Source of the DNA: Bacteroidota bacterium
GTDB taxonomy: Bacteria; Bacteroidota; Bacteroidia; B-17B0; Aurantibacillaceae
Length of the DNA: 40,371 nucleotides
Assembly: GCA_021155905.1 (NCBI GenBank)
Contig: JAJNBG010000032.1
Location: forward strand, 1-40,371
Reading direction: 5' to 3'
This document shows, piece after piece, positions 15,407-22,552 of this stretch. The translations under genes were made by a program, and so were the position numbers. The notes under the pieces were generated by a model. The model saw nothing but the letters and a program-made list of their open reading frames with translations. It was not told the origin of the DNA and made no database searches. Numbering within the stretch: position 1 is the first letter of the stretch; every line of letters begins with the position of its first letter.

Positions 15407-16453
15407 ATGAAACCATTATACATTCTGCTCTTAATATTAATTGTAAATGCGTCCTACAGTCAGCCACTCAAAACGGACAGGTATTTTATTGAAACAAAGG
15501 ACACTGTATCAGCGCTTGCACCAATAAGTATAACCCGAGACATTCTTGAAGATAGAAAAGGAAACATTTGGATCATGAGCTTTCAGGGTATAATAATGTA
15601 TGATGGAAAAGTATTTACCAATTATACTTTGAAAGAGAAACTCATACATTTTCACATGTTTTCAGTCATGGAAGATAAAATAGGCAACATTTGGTTTGGC
15701 TCTGTGGGGGGAGGCTTTTATAAGTATGATGGAAAATCTTTTACTCTCTTTACAAAAGAGGGAGGGCTTCCCGATGATAGGATTAGCTGCTTCATGGAAG
15801 ATAGAGCTGGAAACATTTGGATTGGTACGGACAACGGAGTAAGCCGATATGATACTTCAGCAGCACACAATCAAAGCACCAGAGCTGGTTTTACGACCAT
15901 GTCGGGTTTGCCCTTAACAAGTAAGAAAGGTTTTACTAATTATTCAACATCGGATGGCTTATGCGGTGATATGGTTAATTCTATTATACAGGATAAGTCA
16001 GGAAAAATATGGATTGCTACCCGATCAAGTATTAGTTGTTATGATGGTAAATCATTTACTGATTTTAAGAATGAGGAAGGAATGCCTTTTAAGAATGTGC
16101 GCTGTATTAAGGAGGATAAAGGTGGAAAAATATGGATAGGAGGCGAGGATGGATTATACTGTTACAATCCATCCGCAACAGGTAACGGAATGTTGACCAA
16201 ATTGATGGCAAATTTTATAAGTTATGTATTTCAAGATAAGGCAGGCAACATTTGGCTGAGCGCAGTTGAAGAAAAAGGAATGGCAATGTATAAATATGAC
16301 ATGAAATCTTTCGCAAAGATTTTAGAAAAAAAGGAGGGTAGCGATTCACAAATTTTTGAAATTACCGAGGATAAAACAGGAAATATTTGGTTTGGTAAAT
16401 TTGGAGGTGTTGGGCGCTTCGATGGAAAATCTTTCAATTATTTTACCGAGTAA
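15407..16453 (+). CDS. Secreted beta-propeller sensor-like protein
   Basis: The 348-residue protein has a signal peptide (MKPLYILLLILIVNASYSQ) and at least six propeller blades with the pattern EDR.GNIWI.....GI..YDGK.F, such as EDKIGNIWFGSVGGGFYKYDG and EDRAGNIWIGTDNGVSRYD. This is the ligand-binding propeller found in hybrid two-component regulators, here without a kinase. Two insertions with SAAHNQSTRAG and SATGNGML interrupt the repeat pattern between blades. It is related to the product at 13921-15054 but is not flanked by GTTAG-type boundaries. The function is unknown; surface binding of a polymer or signal is a guess from the fold. Confidence 0.8.
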   Translation: MKPLYILLLILIVNASYSQPLKTDRYFIETKDTVSALAPISITRDILEDRKGNIWIMSFQGIIMYDGKVFTNYTLKEKLIHFHMFSVMEDKIGNIWFGSVGGGFYKYDGKSFTLFTKEGGLPDDRISCFMEDRAGNIWIGTDNGVSRYDTSAAHNQSTRAGFTTMSGLPLTSKKGFTNYSTSDGLCGDMVNSIIQDKSGKIWIATRSSISCYDGKSFTDFKNEEGMPFKNVRCIKEDKGGKIWIGGEDGLYCYNPSATGNGMLTKLMANFISYVFQDKAGNIWLSAVEEKGMAMYKYDMKSFAKILEKKEGSDSQIFEITEDKTGNIWFGKFGGVGRFDGKSFNYFTE

Positions 16454-16618
16454 AGCGCGTAGATCCTCACGACCAGCCGACCTAAATACAAATCAAAAGT
16501 TAGATGAAATGATAGCCTTTCTTTGTGGCACAGGCGGGATGAACCCTCTCTAAAAAACCATGCGTTCTCAATCAAGGTGACCGAAAGGTGGACAATGACT
16601 CATCAAAATCTTAAGTCT

Positions 16619-16663
16619 CTGAAAATCATCCAAAAAGTTCGATATTTGCAATCCGTAGGGTAC
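16619..16663. repeat. 45-bp dispersed repeat, copy 4 of 4
   Basis: Contains CATCCAAAAAGTTCGATATT and ends CCGTAGGGTAC, as in copy 3, followed within 10 bp by a hairpin. Confidence 0.7.
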
Positions 16664-16672
16664 GGATAAATG

Positions 16673-16702
16673 AAAAAGTCACACTATCGTGTGGCTTTTT
16701 TT
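16673..16702 (+). terminator. Intrinsic terminator after repeat copy 4
   Basis: GTCACAC and GTGTGGC (one G-T pair) around TATC, with AAAAA before and seven Ts after. The remaining sequence 16703-17058 shows no gene or clear signal. Confidence 0.8.
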
Positions 16703-17058
16703 GTTTGGAGAAAGCAGTTAAGCTTGCTTAAAAGGCTGCAACAAGCAAAAACGGTTTGCGAATTGCCAGCCCCATTTATTTCCCATTAAAACTCCTCAAG
16801 TATTTACCTAAAGCTTTGAGAAAACAGGACTTTATTGCTTTTTGCTCTTATCCTCTTCATTCGGCTGAAAAATAACCGGTCTTTCCCACCTCCAGTAACA
16901 TTTGAAATAGGAAAGGAAAATTGAAAACAGTTATTGAGTGAATAATGTAACTCTTCCCTACGGTTGTGTAAAATAAGCCTATTAATGCTCCCTACATTTA
17001 CTATTGTGAAAATTATTCACAACTGTCCGCCAGCAGCGGGAATTGACAAAAAACTAAA

Positions 17059-18144
17059 ATGATAAAATTAACAAAAATGATTTCGGTGTTTGCGACAGCA
17101 GCAGTGTTATTGATAGCCGGCTGTAAAAAAAAGGAAGACTCGCCTACTCCCGCAGCATCGCCCACAACCCCTTCAGTAACAGCAAAAAGCCCTGCTGCCA
17201 ATGCCACCAATGTTTCCCTTAGTAAAGTAATATCCGTAACCTTTAGTGAGGCTATGGACGCTTCTACCATAAATTCAACTTCTTTCACTTTAAAGCAGGG
17301 AACATTGAACGTAAGCGGTACTGTCGCATATCAGGGGACAACGGCCACTTTCGCGCCAACATCACCTTTAACCGCAGGAACTACTTATACCGTTTTTATA
17401 ACAACGGATATGAAAAGTGCTGCAGGCGTTGCAATCGCGGCTAATACCTCATGGACATTTTCTACAGGCAGTAATGCTATCGGTCTGGCAGCTGTAAACC
17501 TTGGAACAGCAGGTAACTATGTTATCCTTGCTAAAACGGCAATAAATAACAGTCCTACATCAAACATAACCGGAAATTTGGGACTAAGCCCGGCAGCTAC
17601 TTCTTATATTACAGGCTTCTCCATAACAAATGCAACAGGTTATGCGACCTCAGCACAGGTAACGGGTAAATTATATGCAGCAGACATGGTAAGCCCTACA
17701 TCAATAAATCTTACAACAGCAGTAAACGATATGGTTACCGCATATAATAATGCGGCAGGACGTCCTTCACCAGATTTTTCAGAACTTGGTACCGGCAACA
17801 TCGGTGGCAAAACACTTACTGAAGGACTTTATAAATGGACAACGAACGTAACTGCACCTACCAACCTTATAATTTCAGGAAGCTCCACTGATGTTTGGAT
17901 ATTCCAGATAGCCGGGAACCTTTCGGTTAGTTCCGGGGTAAAAATAACACTGAGCGGAGGAGCTCAAGCTAAAAATATTTTCTGGCAAGTAGCAGGTACC
18001 GCTACAATTGGCACTACCGCCCAATTTAAAGGGGTTATATTATCTCAGACAGGAATTACTTTAAACACAGGAGCATTACTTACAGGCCGGGCATTAGCTC
18101 AAACAGCTGTTATTCTTAATAAAAATACAGTTACACAACCATAA
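17059..18144 (+). CDS. Ice-binding-like lipoprotein: Ig-like domain plus DUF3494
   Basis: The 361-residue protein has a lipobox LIAGC (C22) and a Pro/Thr-rich linker. A Big_5-type Ig-like domain follows (about residues 38-140) with VSLSKVISVTFSEAMDASTI and TTYTVFITTDMKSAAGV. The C-terminal 210 residues are the DUF3494 ice-binding fold: LGTAGNYVILAKTAI, then ITGNLGLSPAATSYITGF, and the repetitive end WQVAGTATIGTTAQFKGVILSQTGI. This beta-solenoid fold binds ice in cold-living microbes and may act in adhesion to ice or ice recrystallisation inhibition. Being a lipoprotein, it would sit on the membrane or cell surface. A terminator follows at 18180. Confidence 0.9.
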   Translation: MIKLTKMISVFATAAVLLIAGCKKKEDSPTPAASPTTPSVTAKSPAANATNVSLSKVISVTFSEAMDASTINSTSFTLKQGTLNVSGTVAYQGTTATFAPTSPLTAGTTYTVFITTDMKSAAGVAIAANTSWTFSTGSNAIGLAAVNLGTAGNYVILAKTAINNSPTSNITGNLGLSPAATSYITGFSITNATGYATSAQVTGKLYAADMVSPTSINLTTAVNDMVTAYNNAAGRPSPDFSELGTGNIGGKTLTEGLYKWTTNVTAPTNLIISGSSTDVWIFQIAGNLSVSSGVKITLSGGAQAKNIFWQVAGTATIGTTAQFKGVILSQTGITLNTGALLTGRALAQTAVILNKNTVTQP

Positions 18145-18179
18145 TACTTTTTACAGCATTATTGTAATTTTATCCTACA

Positions 18180-18215
18180 GACCGTTTCAAAAGTAAAATT
18201 TTGAAGCGGTCTTTC
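18180..18215 (+). terminator. Terminator of the ice-binding gene
   Basis: GACCGTTTCAAAA and TTTTGAAGCGGTC pair around GTAAAA, followed by CTTTCTT. Confidence 0.75.
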
Positions 18216-18240
18216 TTATTCATTTTTTCGCCGGAAAATC

Positions 18241-18300
18241 AGCATTACACTGTGCAATGGTGCAAGGAATCGCCAAACCTTTCTAAGTATTGCCATAGCT
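18241..18300 (-). pseudogene. Short remnant of a YdjM-like hydrolase gene
   Basis: On the minus strand this reads MAILRK, then after a frame change RFGDS. It aligns at the DNA level with 19297-19345 inside the intact gene (GCAATGGT..AAGG.ATCGCCAAACC.T.TTAA.TA..GCCAT). Only about 45 bp are recognisable. The rest of the gap 18145-18590 holds the terminator and promoter and nothing else that I can see. Confidence 0.5.
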
Positions 18301-18556
18301 CACTAACCGTTTGCGTGCTGCATGCATCAACATCTGTTTTTACCTGTTTTTTTAAATCCACTAAAATCCCACACTAGCCGAAAAATAACGGCTGATTACC
18401 TTTTCTTAGATTTTTGTTGTAGCTGAATGGGCAGATTTTTGATGCTATTTTCTTTCCTTTCGCCCGAAAGCCGCCAGTACTCAAATCATCATCCCTTCAA
18501 TAGCTATATAGTTTACTTACTAAGCGAAAATAAAAGTTGAACGGAGTATAGGGCTC

Positions 18557-18564
18557 TACCTTTG
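18557..18564 (+). promoter_or_regulatory. -7 promoter box TACCTTTG
   Basis: TACCTTTG fits the Bacteroidota TAnnTTTG consensus, with TTG at 18537-18539 as a possible -33 element. It fixes the downstream gene start at 18591, because an in-frame GTG at 18564 lies inside the promoter. Confidence 0.6.
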
Positions 18565-18590
18565 TGTCAGAACACCTAAAACTGATCGTC

Positions 18591-19025
18591 ATGAAAATCA
18601 TTATTCACCTATACTGCGTTGCACTGACATTTGCATTTTATATTTCTTATGGTCAAACCTCTTCATCGGAGCCTATCGCAAGGGTTGCAGGGAAGCTTGC
18701 TACTAAAGACGCCCATGGAATCAATTCACTTCCTACTAATTGTCCGACTCCCAATATTACTGAGGACGAGATCATTGTTACACCAGAAGTGAAAGCTTAC
18801 CCGGAACCGTTTGAAGGCATTGTGTCTGTTAACTTAAACACTTATCCTGACGCACAAATAAGCGTATGTGACTCGAAAGGAAACTGCGTGAAAAGTCAAA
18901 AATGCGCGAATGAGGAACGGGCCATCTTTGATCTTAGAGATCAGCCGAAAGGAATTTACTACCTGGAAATAAAAGCAAAGGGCGGGAAGACGGTGAAGGC
19001 TATTTATCTGCAACAGAATTTTTGA
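18591..19025 (+). CDS. Small secreted protein with a C-terminal T9SS-type sorting domain
   Basis: From the ATG at 18591 the product has 144 residues, with a signal peptide MKIIIHLYCVALTFAFYISYGQ. A short spacer with NCPTPNITEDE follows, and then about 80 residues ending in a type-A sorting domain: VKAYPEPFEGIVSVNLNTY, CDSKGNCV, IFDLRDQPKGIYYLEI and a final KGGKTVKAIYLQQNF. Such domains direct proteins through the type IX secretion system. There is hardly any cargo between signal and sorting domain, so this may be a remnant of a larger protein or a tiny surface protein. Confidence 0.75.
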   Translation: MKIIIHLYCVALTFAFYISYGQTSSSEPIARVAGKLATKDAHGINSLPTNCPTPNITEDEIIVTPEVKAYPEPFEGIVSVNLNTYPDAQISVCDSKGNCVKSQKCANEERAIFDLRDQPKGIYYLEIKAKGGKTVKAIYLQQNF

Positions 19026-19086
19026 ATTTCATCAAACAGTTACAAGTTGTAGAGTAAGGCAGTTCGGAAGCAATACATAATAACTA

Positions 19087-20109
19087 TCAATATCTCCTTC
19101 CGCAAATTCTTTCCCACAGATCAACAAAGCTTTCCTTAAAATTCATGTTCTTTTCATTAGCCTCCTCCATGCCCATCATTTCCTGACCGTTTTTTTGATA
19201 GAGTTTGTAATGAAACACAAATGTTTTTTGTAACTCGCTTTCCTGCATGTTTGTTCTGCCAAATTTTACGGCGTACACATTCAGGGTATCTGCATTGGCC
19301 TGAGCAATGGTATAAGGATCGCCAAACCATCTTAATATAGCCATGTCTTTGGGGCTTTTACTTTGCTGCATTAAATGCTGATGACGCGGATAAGAGTGCC
19401 ATTTGATGGGATTTTTCCTGTGTAACAAACTGAACTCTCCTATAAAAACGGTGCTATCATTACTGCCTACCGCATACCATAAGATATTATTGAGCATGGT
19501 GGGGTTTGTGATATGAGCGGTTGCGGGAATGTTATTTTTAGCCATGGAGTCCTGAACTATATTCTCTGCCTGAGCTTTATTAATAAAAGTAAGTCCTAAA
19601 TAAACACAACAATACATTAAAGCAGTTTGCGCCAACCTGTTCCTTCGTACTACATTTTTTCTGTGAAAAACAGCGATCAACACCAATATTAACATAGGTA
19701 CCGTAAATAACAGATCCACGATGGCAAGGGTGTTTAAAGAATAATTTTCATTGGTAAATGGCAGTAATAATTGTGTGCCGAAGTTCGTACACCAATCGAG
19801 CAGTGAATGGCCCCATAAACAAGCCAGCATACATACCAACATCCTTGTAAAAGACACTTTTTGTTTAAACAATTTCACTAATAACCAGGCTATCGGTATA
19901 GCGTAAAGTGCTTCAATAAATAAGGAATGTGTATGTGCCCTGTGATCGCACATATAAGCACGTGGATCGGTCAGCCCGGTGTAAAACAAATCAAAATCAG
20001 GTGCGCTTTTCGCAACGGCCCCTAACAACATACCCCATCGCCCGATTTTCTTTCCAAGCAATGTTTCGCCTATGGCAGCTCCAATAACAATGTGTGATAG
20101 CGAATCCAT
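19087..20109 (-). CDS. YdjM-like inner-membrane metal-dependent hydrolase
   Basis: The 340-residue protein opens MDSLSHIVIGAAIGETLLGK, the signature start of the YdjM/DUF457 family. The metal-site segments SAPDFDLF and HRAHTHSLF follow, then WGHSLLDWCTNFGTQLL, where conserved His and Asp residues would bind metal. Four to five hydrophobic helices lie between residues 60 and 180. The C-terminal 160 residues, beginning near AENIVQDSM, form a soluble domain seen in longer family members. The substrate is unknown; an E. coli relative is SOS-induced. A decayed fragment of a related gene lies at 18241-18300. Confidence 0.85.
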   Translation of the reverse strand: MDSLSHIVIGAAIGETLLGKKIGRWGMLLGAVAKSAPDFDLFYTGLTDPRAYMCDHRAHTHSLFIEALYAIPIAWLLVKLFKQKVSFTRMLVCMLACLWGHSLLDWCTNFGTQLLLPFTNENYSLNTLAIVDLLFTVPMLILVLIAVFHRKNVVRRNRLAQTALMYCCVYLGLTFINKAQAENIVQDSMAKNNIPATAHITNPTMLNNILWYAVGSNDSTVFIGEFSLLHRKNPIKWHSYPRHQHLMQQSKSPKDMAILRWFGDPYTIAQANADTLNVYAVKFGRTNMQESELQKTFVFHYKLYQKNGQEMMGMEEANEKNMNFKESFVDLWERICGRRY

Positions 20110-20193
20110 TTAATTTCCTAATGCATTTATATTTCTAATCGTCAAATATCAGAAAAACTAGCGCACATACATGCTTATGTACGCAGATAAATG

Positions 20194-20228
20194 AAAAAAG
20201 GATCAAAGCATAGCTTTAATCCTTTTTT
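20194..20228 (-). terminator. Terminator of the gene at 20267-20638
   Basis: AAAAAAGGATCAAAGC and GCTTTAATCCTTTTTT form a long stem with one mismatch. On the minus strand it ends in a T-run, downstream of the stop at 20267. Confidence 0.75.
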
Positions 20229-20266
20229 CCTGATGCGATTCTAAAAATCTTTTAATTTTTAAATGA

Positions 20267-20638
20267 TCATTGTTTGCCAAAAACCTTTGCAGCAAATAAA
20301 ATGCTGAACAGGCCACAAAAAGTGATATCTGCAAAAACCAATGCGTTAAATGGCAAATTAAATTTTCCGTACAACATCACGCAACACACAGCCAGCCAAA
20401 CTGCAAAATTTGCAAGCACTGCCAGTCTTATACCCTCTTCACTTTTTAGCTTAGACCCCTGCAAGCCTAAAACAACATAACCAACACATAAAGCTCCGGC
20501 ACATCTCAAAAAAAGCAGCCCAACTGCATCCGTTGTGAGTCCATGAATTTCTATAAAAAAAGAGGGAGTTGCCAATAAAATAATGGCATAAAGTGCGCTG
20601 GCTATACCACTGCATAATAAAAGTGTATTTGTTTTCAT
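20267..20638 (-). CDS. Four-helix membrane protein of unknown function
   Basis: The 123-residue product has four hydrophobic segments: about residues 5-28, 41-60, 71-91 and 96-118. It has small charged loops such as GSKLKSEEG. The pattern resembles small integral-membrane proteins of the DUF4345/DoxX size class, but I see no diagnostic motif. It follows the cupin gene by 38 bp on the same strand and is probably cotranscribed from the promoter that is divergent to the TetR gene. Confidence 0.6.
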   Translation of the reverse strand: MKTNTLLLCSGIASALYAIILLATPSFFIEIHGLTTDAVGLLFLRCAGALCVGYVVLGLQGSKLKSEEGIRLAVLANFAVWLAVCCVMLYGKFNLPFNALVFADITFCGLFSILFAAKVFGKQ

Positions 20639-20676
20639 AATTGTTTTTTATAATTTTTAGTTTATGCTTTATGTTA

Positions 20677-21228
20677 TTAATTTTTTGGGAATGGAACAAA
20701 CCCTTTATAGCCAATTAATTTCGCGAAACCTCCTACAAATTTTGCCATAAATTTTTGCGCAGGTATTGGTGGGCCAACAATATAAAGCTCTCCGGGGCAC
20801 TCATTTAATAATGCGGCAAATTGTAAGGTACCTGGAAGTCCCTCCTTATTGACTTTACCCTGGCATGCTAATGAGTACATCGATTCCAAAAAGAATTCGG
20901 TTTTCAAAGCCGGCCTGAGCTCTGCAAACATATGAAGCTCTTCGTCACCTGCATTAAACCACTTATGTGAAGTATTTGGCTGTATGGTGTATTTTTCACC
21001 GGGTCCAAGCAACATTTTTTTTCCGTCTACTTCAAGACCCAATTTCCCTTTGACTACTTCAAAAGTTTCAGATTGGATTGGATGGTAATGCAATGGAGGG
21101 CCCTGCGCTAATGGTTTTAACCACAGTTCCCCTCTCATCAGTTCCCCGTTTGAATCTTCGGCAGTAATCAGGAATTTTGCTTTGTCGCCAAGAATCGGGT
21201 TTTCAATAATTTGATTTGTTTTTGCCAT
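20677..21228 (-). CDS. Single-domain cupin protein
   Basis: The 183-residue protein contains both cupin motifs: PPLHYHPIQSETFEVVKGKLGLEVDG (about residues 44-69) with His, His and Glu metal ligands, and PNTSHKWFNAGDEELHMFAEL (about 84-104) with the third His. The remaining 80 residues are helical, with CPGELYIVGPP and a C-terminal GYKGFVPFPKN. Such proteins bind a small organic ligand or act as simple oxygenases or isomerases; the substrate cannot be deduced. It is divergent from the TetR gene at 21333. A palindrome in the shared intergenic region suggests TetR repression. Confidence 0.82.
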   Translation of the reverse strand: MAKTNQIIENPILGDKAKFLITAEDSNGELMRGELWLKPLAQGPPLHYHPIQSETFEVVKGKLGLEVDGKKMLLGPGEKYTIQPNTSHKWFNAGDEELHMFAELRPALKTEFFLESMYSLACQGKVNKEGLPGTLQFAALLNECPGELYIVGPPIPAQKFMAKFVGGFAKLIGYKGFVPFPKN

Positions 21229-21257
21229 TTTGGTTTATTTTAAAAAATGAATAATTA

Positions 21258-21309
21258 GGTCAGTGACCAAAATTAAATATAATATTTTAAATAATAGCAC
21301 AATGACCTA
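21258..21309. promoter_or_regulatory. TetR-type operator in the divergent intergenic region
   Basis: GGTCAGTGACC (21258-21268) is an 11-bp palindrome. A half-site TGACCTA lies at 21303-21309, overlapping the likely TetR promoter. One regulator could thus repress both the cupin operon and itself. Confidence 0.55.
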
Positions 21310-21332
21310 AAAATTATTTATTTTTGTGCTAA

Positions 21333-21971
21333 ATGAGTGAAAGAAAGGAAGATATATTAACAGCGGCCCTTGAATTATTTAATAAAAAAGGGATCGACGA
21401 AGTCAGGACCAGGGATATTGCCAAAGAAATACAGATCAGTTTGGGAAATCTCACTTACTATTTTCCTACCAAGAATGATATTGTTTTTGCACTTGTTCAG
21501 GAAGCAGGGAAAGCCATAGAAGATGCCCTTTCGCAAAATAGTGCTAATCCGGGAAAAAATATTCTGGTAACCTATTTCGGGCAAGTTGAAACCATCTTTA
21601 AAACACATTTAAAGTATAGATTTCTTTTTGGAAGGTGGGGAGAAATCATCAGTTCGAATCCTCCTATTCAAAAGTTTGCCCAGGACTTTCTAAAAGTAAG
21701 ATTTGATTCATGGAAAGGTCTGAACGAACAACTGGTGAAGGAAAAATATGCAAGACCAGCCTTAGCGGAAGACTCTTATGGCCATTCTTATATCATCAAT
21801 ATACTGGCGCTCTTCTGGCACCAGGAATTTTCAATGTATTTCCCGGGATTAAGTGACAAGCAAAAGATTGAAAAAGCGCTGGCGATATTTTTCCAGTCCT
21901 ATAAACCATACCTTACTAAAAAGGGTTGGGATGAACTTGAGCCCTTGCTAAAAAAACTTGAACATTATTAA
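21333..21971 (+). CDS. TetR-family transcriptional regulator
   Basis: The 212-residue protein has the TetR N-terminal DNA-binding domain (ILTAALELFNKKGIDEVRTRDIAKEIQISLGNLTYYFPTKNDIVFAL, residues 9-55), with the typical LTYYFPTK end of the recognition helix. The C-terminal 150 residues are a helical ligand-binding domain with many aromatic residues (WGEIISS, FWHQEFSMYFPGL). It is divergent from the cupin gene, and a GGTCA-N-TGACC palindrome lies between them. It probably represses the cupin and membrane-protein genes and responds to a hydrophobic ligand, by analogy with the family. Confidence 0.9.
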   Translation: MSERKEDILTAALELFNKKGIDEVRTRDIAKEIQISLGNLTYYFPTKNDIVFALVQEAGKAIEDALSQNSANPGKNILVTYFGQVETIFKTHLKYRFLFGRWGEIISSNPPIQKFAQDFLKVRFDSWKGLNEQLVKEKYARPALAEDSYGHSYIINILALFWHQEFSMYFPGLSDKQKIEKALAIFFQSYKPYLTKKGWDELEPLLKKLEHY

Positions 21972-22104
21972 CGGCGCTTTGATTATTAAGTGTTGATCTC
22001 AAGCTTCATTATTCAAAAGTGGGATATGTGCAATCTATTGGCCTTTCTACTTCTTTTCAATTTCGTAATTTAGTTTTTATTTAATCAGAATTAAAGAGTT
22101 AGCT

Positions 22105-22470
22105 ATGAATATTTTTTTATGGATTCTTCAAATACTACTTGCTCTGCATACTATCACGGGTGCGGTATGGAAATTCTCTAATTCTGAAGCGACAGCTTCT
22201 TTACATGCCATTCCGCAAAAAATGTGGATGGCACTAAGTGTCATTGAAATCCTCTGCGGTCTGTGTCTTATTCTGCCACTGTTTATCAAACGCCTTGGAA
22301 TACTGGCGCCAATAGCAGCACTGGTTATTGCAGGCGAAATGTTACTTTTCTGCGCTGTACAATTTTATTCAGGCGAGAAAAATAATAGTCAAATCATTTA
22401 CTGGGTTGTTGTTGCAGGTGTTTGTGTCTTTTTTGCCTACAGCCGTTTTAAAATAAAGCCGATTACATAA
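22105..22470 (+). CDS. DoxX-like four-helix membrane protein
   Basis: The 121-residue product has four hydrophobic helices (about residues 4-24, 42-64, 66-88 and 97-115). It has the DoxX-like opening ILQILLALHTITGAVWKFS and a PQKMWMALSVIEILCGLCLIL segment. DoxX-like proteins are small inner-membrane proteins sometimes linked to quinone or thiosulfate oxidation, but most have no proven role. The gene stands alone, 134 bp after the TetR gene and 82 bp before the TonB receptor. Confidence 0.75.
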   Translation: MNIFLWILQILLALHTITGAVWKFSNSEATASLHAIPQKMWMALSVIEILCGLCLILPLFIKRLGILAPIAALVIAGEMLLFCAVQFYSGEKNNSQIIYWVVVAGVCVFFAYSRFKIKPIT

Positions 22471-22552
22471 TATCAATTTCGAATCTGTTAAGGTAAGGAA
22501 TGTGTATTTTTATGCCGATAATTGTATACCTTTTTACCCACGATCAGGCTCT

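Noticed and set aside
16454..16560. GTTAGATG at about 16499 after the second propeller gene as a cassette boundary.
   Set aside because: No complementary CATCTAAC or hairpin lies at the other end of that gene or downstream.
13439..16663. CRISPR-like spacing of repeats.
   Set aside because: Copies are irregularly spaced over kilobases with genes between them, and no cas genes are present.
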